This document shows, in pieces, positions 17,288-25,751 of a stretch of DNA of 64,000 nucleotides. The stretch spans positions 62,001 to 126,000 of the forward strand of contig NZ_WING01000001.1 in the NCBI RefSeq assembly GCF_009793335.1. The letters are read 5' to 3'. A program made the translations under genes and the position numbers. Within the stretch, counting starts at the first letter, position 1; every line of letters starts with the position of its first letter. Source of the stretch: Actinomadura sp. J1-007 (GTDB taxonomy: Bacteria; Actinomycetota; Actinomycetes; Streptosporangiales; Streptosporangiaceae). A model generated the notes under the pieces. That model did no database searches and had not been told where the DNA came from. It worked only from the letters and a program-made list of their open reading frames with translations.

Positions 17288-17934
17288 ACGAGGAGGTCGC
17301 TCGGGCGAGGGCCCGCGTGCTCGGAACCCCGTCGATCCCGGTGTCCGAGCCGGTGCCCGCGGGAATGTCCTCGGCGTCCGACGGGGAACGCGTCTGGCCG
17401 CTCCCCGCCTGGCCGGACGGGGCGACGCCCGCGCTGCTGGAGGAGTACCAGACCGCGCCCATGCCCCTGGACCGTCCAGGCCAGGCGCGGCGCGTCCTGG
17501 CGGCGGCGCTGCGCTGCTGCTGGACGCGCCTGGACGACGACCCCTGGCCCGGCCGTCCAGCGGCGGTCGCGGCCGTCCTGGAGGTGTACGCGGGGATGTC
17601 GCGCGGCGACGCCGAACTCGCCCGCAGGTGGGCGACCGGCGAACTGCGCCGCCTCGCCGACACCGGCTGGCTCCTCCTGGACGAGCAGTCCGGAACCGTC
17701 CGCCCCGGCCCCCGCGTGGCGCTCTGGCCGGACGGCACCCTGGGTTCACTGCGCGACCTCCTGCGCCGCCTCCCCCAACCCCCGCCCGACGACGCCCTCA
17801 CCCTCCAGCCCGCTGACGAAACGGCCCCCGCCGAGCCGCTGGACGGCGCTGTTGAAGAAGCGGGCGGTGCCGCTGAACGACACGACGGTGTTGAGGCCGA
17901 GGATGCTGGCGAAGTGGCGGGTGCCGGTGAGTGA
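17284..17934 (+). CDS. Small winged-helix-like accessory protein of the SMC-like operon
   Basis: 216 residues, unrecognised family. A disordered N terminus (1-55) is followed by a compact helical/winged-helix-like core (ARRVLAAALRCCWTRL... RRWATGELRRLADTGWLLLDEQSG) and an acidic Ala/Glu-rich tail. GTG 17284 is chosen for the GTGA overlap with the kleisin-like gene and the GAGAGGA sequence upstream. It ends overlapping the next gene by eight bases. The position and wHTH core suggest a KITE-type (MukE/ScpB-like) subunit, which is inference only. Confidence 0.5.
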   Translation: MNEEVARARARVLGTPSIPVSEPVPAGMSSASDGERVWPLPAWPDGATPALLEEYQTAPMPLDRPGQARRVLAAALRCCWTRLDDDPWPGRPAAVAAVLEVYAGMSRGDAELARRWATGELRRLADTGWLLLDEQSGTVRPGPRVALWPDGTLGSLRDLLRRLPQPPPDDALTLQPADETAPAEPLDGAVEEAGGAAERHDGVEAEDAGEVAGAGE

Positions 17935-18829
17935 GGTGTTCGAGCCGCTGCTCCGGTCGTACGACGAGAAGCGGCGCGCGGAGCTGGTCGCGGCCTACAT
18001 GGCTGTCGAGTACGCGGCGGAACCGGTGCCGGAGGTGCGGTTCCCGGCGCTGCGCGAACCGGCGCTGCGGCGGACCGTGGAGAAGATGCTCGGACTCTCG
18101 GGGCGGACGCTCGTGCGGTCGGATCAGGCGTGGATCTCCGGCTACCGGGACGACGTCGCGGCCGAGCTCGCCGCGGACCCGCAGTGCGTCCCTCCCGTGG
18201 AAGACCGCGCCGTGCTGGTGCTCGTACTGATCCACTCGGTGGCGATCCCGAGGGCGGCCGGACTCCTCTCGAACGACTCGTGGCTGTCGCCGTACCCGAC
18301 GCCGGTGGACGAGCTGAGGCGGCGCACGCAGCTCCCCATCGGCGAGTTGGAGAGCGCGCTGCGGCGGCTGCGCATGGCAGGGCTCGTGGCGCAGATGAAG
18401 GCGGGCGGCGACGAGGCCGGGGGGTTCGTTCCGGGCCCGCAGTTCCACCGGCTGACGGACGCGGCCCGCCGCCGCCTCCAGGAGGAACTGATCCTCGCCG
18501 CCGGTCCCGATTCCCCTCTGGCCGCCGCCATCCGAGCCCGCAGACGCGGTCAGGAACGCGAAGACGCGCGAAGCCCCGAACGAGACGCAGCGCGCGGCGG
18601 CGGGCCGTCCGGCGCGGCGCAGGGAGGCGGGCCGTCCGGCGCGGCGCAGGGAGGCGGGCCGTCCAGCGCGGCGCAGGGAGGCGGGCCGTCCGGCGCGGCG
18701 CAGGGAGGCGGGCCGTCAGGCCGCGCGCGGGAGAACGGGCGCGGGGACGCGCGCGGGGGCGTGGAGGGGGCCGGGCTGGACGGGGTGTCCGGTGCCGGGG
18801 GCGATGGAGAACGTGGGGAGCAGGCATGA
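17927..18829 (+). CDS. Second winged-helix accessory protein of the SMC-like operon
   Basis: 300 residues. Residues 1-175 are well ordered, with a helical N terminus (SEVFEPLLRSYDEKRRAELVAAYMAVEY) and a MarR-like winged helix (TPVDELRRRTQLPIGELESALRRLRMAGLV). The last ~80 residues are a Gly/Pro/Ser/Ala tail built from a tandem nonapeptide. GTG 17927 is preferred over upstream in-frame starts because it minimises overlap with the preceding gene. The stop overlaps the SMC gene start (ATGA 18826-18829). By analogy with complexes that pair an SMC with a kleisin and winged-helix partners, this would be a KITE/MukE-like subunit. No sequence match is claimed. Confidence 0.55.
   Translation: MSEVFEPLLRSYDEKRRAELVAAYMAVEYAAEPVPEVRFPALREPALRRTVEKMLGLSGRTLVRSDQAWISGYRDDVAAELAADPQCVPPVEDRAVLVLVLIHSVAIPRAAGLLSNDSWLSPYPTPVDELRRRTQLPIGELESALRRLRMAGLVAQMKAGGDEAGGFVPGPQFHRLTDAARRRLQEELILAAGPDSPLAAAIRARRRGQEREDARSPERDAARGGGPSGAAQGGGPSGAAQGGGPSSAAQGGGPSGAAQGGGPSGRARENGRGDARGGVEGAGLDGVSGAGGDGERGEQA
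18599..18717 (+). repeat. 27-bp tandem repeat (4.4 copies) in the accessory-protein tail
   Basis: Four full copies of a 27-bp unit (18599-18625, 18626-18652, 18653-18679, 18680-18706) plus 11 bases of a fifth. Each encodes the nonapeptide GGGPSGAAQ, with one copy reading SSAAQ. The near identity of the copies indicates recent expansion. Confidence 0.9.
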
Positions 18830-21800
18830 CCGCAGTCCTGGAACCGTTGATACCCGCGCGCGGGGGCGCGGACAGCGAGAACGTCGTCGGGGCGCGGACG
18901 CTGGTCGCCGTGCAGGCGGTCAACATCTCGCGGCTCTCGACGCATCCGGTGCCGACCGTCCCCGGGACGCTGATCGTGGTGGCCGGGCAGGGGCCGAAGG
19001 ACTCCAACGGCGCGGGCAAGTCGTCGTTCATCGCGGCGATCACGGCGCTGCTGGGGGACGAGCAGTGGCGGTTCGCGTCGGGCGCGCGGGCGGTGGCGGA
19101 GCTGCTGTTCAACGCGGAGCTGGCGGCGCAGGGCGAGAACCACTGGGCGAGCGCCGCGCACGGGTACATCGTCGGCGTCTTCGACTACGCCGACGAGGCC
19201 CAGAGCGAGAACGGCGGCGCGGAGGCGGACGCGGGCGGCGGCGCAGGCGCGAGCGCGGACGCGGACGGCGACGGCGGAGAGGGCGGCGAGACCGCGGTGA
19301 CCGTGTGGCTGCGGGTGAACGTGGACGCGCCGCACCTGGAGATCCGTTGGCGGGAGGGCGTGTATCTGGCGGCGGCGCCGTCCGAGGCCGACCGGGTCGC
19401 GTTGGCCGACCGGATGTGGGCGCAGCTCCCGCGCAGCGCGGGCCGCCGCGACCTGGTGGCGAAGGACCTGTCCCGGGTGCTGTACGGGGGGCAGGTGCGC
19501 TGCGTGTCGTTCCTGTCGACGTCGGTGCGGAGCAAGGTCGCCACCAACCTGCTGTCGCAGCCGCTCAACGAGATCACCCCCGAACGGATCTTCAGCGCGA
19601 TCGCGGCGCTGACCGGGCTCGACCGGGAGCTGGAGGCCGAGCGCACGTCCCGCGCGGAGGAGCACCGGGAGCGGAGCAAGGCGGCGGAGGCGGTCGAGCG
19701 GCTCGCGGAGTGGGAGCGGGAGGCGGCGTCGCTGCTCGCGACGTTCGACCGGCGCGACCGGGCCCGCGACGAGGTCGCGGCGGCGCTGCGGCACTGGCGG
19801 ACGCGGCAGGCGAGGCGGCTCGTGGACGCGGCGGAGTCCGACGCGGCGTGCGCGGCCGAGCAGGACCGGCTGCACGCCGAGACCGGCGAGGTCAACGCGG
19901 CGATCAAGGCGGCGGACCGGGAGGTCGAGCAGCTCACCGGCGGCGCCCTGGACGCGAGGCTGGGCGAGGCGGGCGCCGCGCTGGCCGAGCTGAAGGGGCA
20001 GGCCGACCAGCTCGGCGCCGACAAGGCCGTCGCCCGCAACCGCCTGGAGGAGCTGCGGCGGCGGATCTCGGCGCTGGAGGACCGGCGCCGCGAGTCCGAC
20101 GGCCGCGACGAGGACACGGCGCGGCGGGAGCTGGCCGAGGCGGAGGCGCGGCGGGACGAGGCGCAGCAGGAGTTCGGCATCGCGCGGGGCGCGGTGGCGC
20201 GGGCCGAACGCGACCTGGCCGAGGCGGAGGCCGGGCAGAGCAGCGCGCCCGCGCAGATCCGCGCGCTCGCGGGCGCCGGGATCGCCGCGGTCGGGCTGCT
20301 GGACGCCGTGGAACTGGCCGAGGACGTCCGCGAACGCTGGGAGGCCGCCCTCTGGCCGTACCGGGAGGCCGTCGTCGTCTCGGCCGGCGACCTGGACGGC
20401 GCGGCGAAGGCCCTCGCCGCCCTCCCCGGCTCGATGGTCGTCCCCGCGGACGGCGACCTGACCGGCGACCCCGACCCGTCCCAAGACGGCGAACGCCCCT
20501 CCGCCGCACCGGCCGACGGAGGCGAACGGGCCGGGGGCGGTCCGGGGGCGGGCTCGGGTGGGGGGCGCGCGTTGCCGGACGGGGTGCGGTGCGGGCCGCG
20601 GCTCGGCCGGTTCTTCGAGGCGCTGGACGGCGGGGACGGCACCGGTGTGGTGATCGTGAGCGGGTTCCCCGAGCCGGTCACCGGGAAGGTCGCGCGGGTA
20701 CGGGCGGCGCGGGCCGCTCTGGAGGCCGCGCGGGAGGCGCTGGAGGAGGCCCGGGAGCGGACGACCGCGAGCGCGGGCGACGTCGGGCTCGCGCAGCGGC
20801 GGCTGGCCGGGGCGCGCGCGGCGGCGGAGCTGGAGGCCGTACGGGAACGGGTCGCGGAGCTGCGCGAGGGCCTGGAGGAGCTGGCGGGCAGCGAGGCCAG
20901 GCTCGGGCCGAGGCTCGGCGCGGCGGAGCAGGCGGTGCGGCGGCTCCAGGCGAAGGCCGACACCCGCGCGCTGGAGGTGGACCGGCTGCGCGGACGGCGC
21001 GAGGCGCACGAGCGCGACCGCGACCGGATCCGCGCGCAGACCGCCGAGCTGGCCGACCGGCGCGCCGCGCTCGGCCTGGACGAGCTGGAGCGCGACTGGG
21101 GCGGCTCGCGCGAGGCCGCCGCCGAATGGCTCGCCGCCCTCGACGACGACGAGCGCACCTGGACGCCCGCCGAATGGTGGCACACCGCCGAGAAGCACCT
21201 GTCCGAGGCGCTGCGGCGGGTGTTCCCGGACGGCGCGGCCGACGAGGACATGCCGGAGGAGATGCGCTTCCTGCTGCGTGAACGCGCCGACGGCGAGGGC
21301 CGCCGCACCGACCGCGAGCAGGCGACGTTCCCGCGCCTGGTGAAGGCGATGGAGGCGTACCTGCGGCAGCAGGAGGACTACGAGCGGCACCAGCGCCGCC
21401 AGATCGAGGTGCAGCTCACCGCGCGCCGCGCCGACCTGGAGAAGGCCCGCAAGGGCGCGGAGGAGTCGGCGGGCGCGGCCGAGGCGCACCGCACCGCGCT
21501 GACCGCCGCGATCCGGGCGCGGCTCCAGCGGGTGTCGGAGGAGTTCGAGAAGCTGGACGTGTCGTACGGCGGGTACGGCGCGACGCTCGACTTCCCGACG
21601 CCCGAGCCGCCCGGCGACCCGGAGCAGGAGTGGCGGTGGCGGGTCACTCCGAAGTGGCGGCGCTCGGACGGCCAGCGCTACGTGCCGTACAACCGGCGCG
21701 CCAACACCGCGCTCATGGACGAGAAGGCCGTGAAGCTCGTGTGCGCGGCGGCGCTCGCGAGCTCCGGCGGCGGACGGCTCTGCCTGGTCCTGGACGAGCT

Positions 21801-22086
21801 GGGCCGCAACCTCGGCAAGGAGCACCGCAAGGAGGCCGTCGCGCTGTTCCGCAAGATCGGCGAGACGCACGGGATCACGGTGATCGGCGCGCTCCAGGAC
21901 GACATGGAGCCGTACGCGATCGACGCCTGCGGTCAGTACGTCAAGCTGCGCCGCTCGTCCGACACCATGCCCTACAACGAGCCGCCCGTCGTGATCGGCT
22001 ACGACGAGCACGAACCGCGCGTCCGCAAGCTCGCCGCCCAGATCACCGCCGCCCGCCCCGTCCCCGCCGCCTCCGCCGCGGACTGA
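18826..22086 (+). CDS. SMC/MukB-like coiled-coil ATPase
   Basis: 1086 residues with the architecture of SMC-family ATPases. The N-terminal head has Walker A GQGPKDSNGAGKSS (Lys65). A long Ala/Glu/Arg-rich coiled coil follows (about 270-480), then a central hinge-like region (about 480-630) containing a Gly/Ser/Pro linker. A second coiled coil (about 630-890) and a C-terminal head end the protein. The C-terminal head has Walker B LCLVLDELGRN (Asp990, Glu991) followed by VIGALQDDMEPYA. The head motif WRFASGARAVAELLFNAE after Walker A is unlike canonical Smc, RecN or SbcC. Walker B is followed directly by GRNLG rather than the usual canonical sequence. It is translationally coupled to the preceding accessory gene and is presumably the motor of a DNA-loop or plasmid-acting complex. 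There is no JetD-like nuclease nearby. Confidence 0.75.
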   Translation: MTAVLEPLIPARGGADSENVVGARTLVAVQAVNISRLSTHPVPTVPGTLIVVAGQGPKDSNGAGKSSFIAAITALLGDEQWRFASGARAVAELLFNAELAAQGENHWASAAHGYIVGVFDYADEAQSENGGAEADAGGGAGASADADGDGGEGGETAVTVWLRVNVDAPHLEIRWREGVYLAAAPSEADRVALADRMWAQLPRSAGRRDLVAKDLSRVLYGGQVRCVSFLSTSVRSKVATNLLSQPLNEITPERIFSAIAALTGLDRELEAERTSRAEEHRERSKAAEAVERLAEWEREAASLLATFDRRDRARDEVAAALRHWRTRQARRLVDAAESDAACAAEQDRLHAETGEVNAAIKAADREVEQLTGGALDARLGEAGAALAELKGQADQLGADKAVARNRLEELRRRISALEDRRRESDGRDEDTARRELAEAEARRDEAQQEFGIARGAVARAERDLAEAEAGQSSAPAQIRALAGAGIAAVGLLDAVELAEDVRERWEAALWPYREAVVVSAGDLDGAAKALAALPGSMVVPADGDLTGDPDPSQDGERPSAAPADGGERAGGGPGAGSGGGRALPDGVRCGPRLGRFFEALDGGDGTGVVIVSGFPEPVTGKVARVRAARAALEAAREALEEARERTTASAGDVGLAQRRLAGARAAAELEAVRERVAELREGLEELAGSEARLGPRLGAAEQAVRRLQAKADTRALEVDRLRGRREAHERDRDRIRAQTAELADRRAALGLDELERDWGGSREAAAEWLAALDDDERTWTPAEWWHTAEKHLSEALRRVFPDGAADEDMPEEMRFLLRERADGEGRRTDREQATFPRLVKAMEAYLRQQEDYERHQRRQIEVQLTARRADLEKARKGAEESAGAAEAHRTALTAAIRARLQRVSEEFEKLDVSYGGYGATLDFPTPEPPGDPEQEWRWRVTPKWRRSDGQRYVPYNRRANTALMDEKAVKLVCAAALASSGGGRLCLVLDELGRNLGKEHRKEAVALFRKIGETHGITVIGALQDDMEPYAIDACGQYVKLRRSSDTMPYNEPPVVIGYDEHEPRVRKLAAQITAARPVPAASAAD

Positions 22087-22239
22087 CCACCGCCCGCCCC
22101 GTCCCCGCCGACGGATCGGCGCCCGCCCGAGATCCCGCCGCCGGCGGATGGGGCGGCTTCGGCACACCCGGGGAGGAACGGGCGGATGCCGGGAAATATG
22201 GGGTGACGGTGGTGTGGGGGTGCGGCAGGATTGCGCGGC

Positions 22240-25200
22240 ATGCGCGCCGACGAACTGCTGACCGAGATCGAACCGCTGGCGTACCGCGAACGGTGCGGGC
22301 GGCTCGCCGGGCTGCGCCGCTCGGCGGGTGATCCGGCGCTCGCCGGGCTGCTGGACGAGCTGGCGGCGCGCGGCCACTACGAGCGGTCGCTGGCGCTGTT
22401 CGTCGCGGCGGCCGTGCGGGACGAGGCGTCGCGCGCGCACGTCGCGCGGGCCATGCGGGACCCGGACGCGCGGCTGGCCGCCGAGGCGATCGCGCTGGCC
22501 GCGCGGTTCGGGCTGGGGCGGAGGCGTTCGCCGCGCGGCTGGGCGACGCCCCGGCGGCGGTGCGGGCGGCGACGTACGCCGCGGTCCGCGGGGCGGGGCG
22601 CGCCGACCTCGCCGAGGCGCTGATCGACGCCGTGGGCGAACGGTGGGGCGACGCGGAGGCGGCGCGGCTGCTGCCCGCGTGCGGCGCGGAGGCCGTCCGC
22701 TCGCGGCTCGACCGGCTCGCGTACGCGGTCGCCAACTGGGCGTCGGTCGGGCGCGCGCATCCCGGCCCGATGCTCGACCACGCCGAACGGAGCCTCGCCG
22801 GGCTGCGGGAGGGCGTCCGCGACGACTGGTGGCGGCGGCACGCGCCCGGCGTCGCCGCGGCGGTGGAGCACGATCCCGGACGGGTCGTGGGCCTGCTCGA
22901 ACGCCACTGGACGGCGCCGACGCCGCCGCGGCCGCTGGAGCCCCGCGTCGGATACCTGCTGGCGGCAGAGCCCGCGCGGATGCTGCGCCTCCTCCTCGTC
23001 CCCGAACGGCGCGGGGTGCTGTGCCGCCTCATGGCGCGCCGCTCGTTCCGCGACCGGCTCCTCCGCCTCGACGCCGGCGACGTGGCGGCGGTGGCGCGCG
23101 CCGTCCGGGACGACGAGCGCGCCCTGCGGCTGCTGCTCGCCGCGTTCCCGCCCGCCGCGCGTGAACGGATCTTCGAGGAGGCCATGGCCGGGAAGGACCT
23201 CGCGACGGCGGAGCCGGGCGGGGACCTCCTCGACGTCCTCCCGCACGCGCGGCGGGCGCGCGAGGCCGCGCGGATGCTGCGGCTGCGGTGGGTGGCCGAG
23301 TCGCCGTGGCGCGCCTGCGAGGTCGCCTCGTTCCTCCCGTACGGCGAGGCGCTGCCCCGGCTGCGCGAGCTGACGCGCAGGCCGGACGCCGACGAGCGCG
23401 CCCGGGGCTACGCGCTGCTGGTCCGCTGCGCCGGGCGGGCCCGTTCGCCGGAGGTGACGGACCGCCTGATGGACGCGCTCGGGCGGCTCCGCAACGAGCA
23501 GGACCCGGTGCGGCAGGCGGCGCTCAACGCGCTCGTGAGCCTTCCGGGGTACGCGTTCGGGCGGCGGCACGTTCCCGCGGTCGAACGGTTCGCGGCCGAC
23601 GCGCTGAACGCCCGCGACTGCTCGCCGGGCACCCGGTCCGCGCTGGAGCGGATCGCGGTGCGGCTGTGCCGCGACGGCGCTGCCGCGGGCGACACCGGCC
23701 TGGTGGCGGCGGGGTTCGACCTGTTGGAACGGCTCGCCGCGTACACCGCGCCGCCGTCCATGGCGGGGATCGACCGCGTGCTGCGGCGCGGACAGGAGCA
23801 CGACCTCGTCCGCGCGCTGGCGGGGCAGGTGGAGGCGTCGGCGCGGCGCGGCGACCACCGCGCCGCGCTCGCGCTGGCGCGCGCGCTCGGCCGCCGCGGG
23901 CACGGCGTGCCCGAACTCCAGGACGCCCTGGAGGCCGCGACCCGTTCGTCGCGGAACGAGGTGGCCGCGCGGGCGATCGCGTACTGGCTGGAGCCGCCCC
24001 GCACGCGCGCCGCGCGCGCCGGGGCCGTCCTCGGACGCGAGCCGTCCGCCGTGTGGCTGCCGTCCGTGCTCGCCGCGGTGGCGCGCGAGCGCACCGACCT
24101 GCTGAGCCTCGTCATCGCCGGCCCGCGCGGGCGGTTCAAGCCGCCCGCGGCGAGTCCGGTGCCGGACGTCGAGCCGTCGTGGACGCGCCGGTGGACGGCA
24201 CGGCAGCGCGAGTCGTTCCTCGACCTGCTCGACGAACTCGCCACCGACCCCGGCCTCCTGGAGACGGCGCGGAACCGCGCGGTCGCCGCGATCGCGACCG
24301 TGGCGGGAGCCGGCGCGGAACGGCTCCGGCCGTACCTGCGCACCGGCGACGCCGCGCAGCGCCGCGCCGCCCTCACCGCCGCGCCGTGGGTCGCGAGACC
24401 GCAGGACATGCTGGCCGACCTGCTCGCCCTCGCGCCGTCGGACGACGCGCACGTGGCGGTGTACGCGGCGAGCCGCGCGGCGCGGTTCGTCCCGCCGTCC
24501 GAGCTGGCGGCGGTGCTCGGGCCGGTGCTGTCCGGAGGGAGGATCACGGCGCGCAAGGAGGCGGCGCGCATCCTGCTCCACCATCGCGCCCCCGAGGCGG
24601 CGGCCCTGGTCACCGCCGCGTGGGACGACCCGGAGCAGCACCGCGACGTGAAGGCCGCGATCGTGTCGGCCGTCCGCGCGCGCCTCGCCGAGCCCGCCGC
24701 CGAGCGGATCCTCGCCGAGGCCGCGAACGGCCCCCGCGACCTCGCCCGGCAGGTGCTCGGCACGTCCCCGCTGCTGATCGAGGAACGCTTCCGGGAGCGG
24801 TACGCGGCGCTCGTCCTCCGCGTCGCCGGGGGCGGCGACCCGGAGGCCCGCGACGCCGCGCTGCACGCCGTCCCGCAGTGGGCGCCGTGGTCGCCGGACG
24901 CCCCCGCCATGCTCGCCGACCTGATCACCGACCTGGGCGAGACGCGGCACTGGAGCGCCGCGCTCGCCTCCCTGGTCCGCTGCGCCACCGGCGGAACCGG
25001 CACGTCCGAACTGGGCACCACGGCCACCCGACTCGCCGCCGCCTCCGCCGCGCCCGCCGCCTGCGCCGCGCCCACCGCGCCCACCGCGTCCGAGCGGGAC
25101 GACGCCGGTGCCGAACGCGACCTGCCCGCCGTCCAACGCCTCGAAGCCCTCGTCGCGTCCGTCCGCGACGCGGCCATCGCCGACCGGACCGCCGCCGAGC

Positions 25201-25751
25201 CCGCGATCCGCGCGCTGGACGGCCGCCTGCCGGAGCCGCTCGCGTCCGAACTGGTCGCCGCGACCCTCCGCTGGGACCCGCCGGCCGCCACGGCCGCGCA
25301 CCCCGGTACCGCCGAGGTCATCGACGGACTGGCCGACCGATGCGCGGGCACCGGCGTCCTGGCCGTCCTGGACGTCGCCGCCGCGCTCGCCCAGGGACCG
25401 GACGACCCGCGAGCGGTCTGGAGCCCGCCCCGGACGGAACCGGACCCCGGCACCGTCCTCCCGCACGCCGAACGGCTCGCTGCCCGCGGCGACCTCAGCG
25501 GCGGCCTGTTCGCCTGCGCGCTCGGGGGCAGGCACGCCGAGCGCGCGGGCTGGCCGGAGGAGTGGCGGACGCTGCTGCGACGGCTCCGCGCCCACGACCA
25601 CCCGGACGTGTCATACGCGGCACACCGGATCCGCACCGCCCCGAGTGACCCGGTGGCGCGGGAGGCATCGCGCTCAACCTTTCGCGCGTGGGCGGCGTCA
25701 CAAAGACGGACGGACCGGACGGCTGAGGACGGCGCTAGGAGTTCGGTGTGA
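22240..25751 (+). CDS. Giant HEAT-like repeat protein, one frameshift near the start
   Basis: About 1170 residues after repair. From ATG 22240 the first 93 codons read MRADELLTEIEPLAYRE... ALAARFGL, then lose frame. Adding one G to the GGGG at 22515-22518 gives FGLGAEAFAARLGDAPAAVRAATYAAVRGAG and continues to TGA 25749-25751. The whole chain is Ala/Leu/Arg-rich helical hairpins of HEAT/armadillo type (for example RRAALTAAPWVARPQDMLADLLALAPSDDAHVAVYAASRAARF), without catalytic motifs. Such scaffolds often sense or bind other proteins or DNA. The stop overlaps the kinase start (GTGA), so kinase and scaffold are a coupled pair. It begins 153 bp after the SMC-like gene. Confidence 0.7.

Noticed and set aside
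16070..22086. Assignment of the SMC-like operon to Wadjet (JetABCD)
   Set aside because: No JetD-type nuclease gene is present and the ATPase head motifs do not match the JetC pattern.
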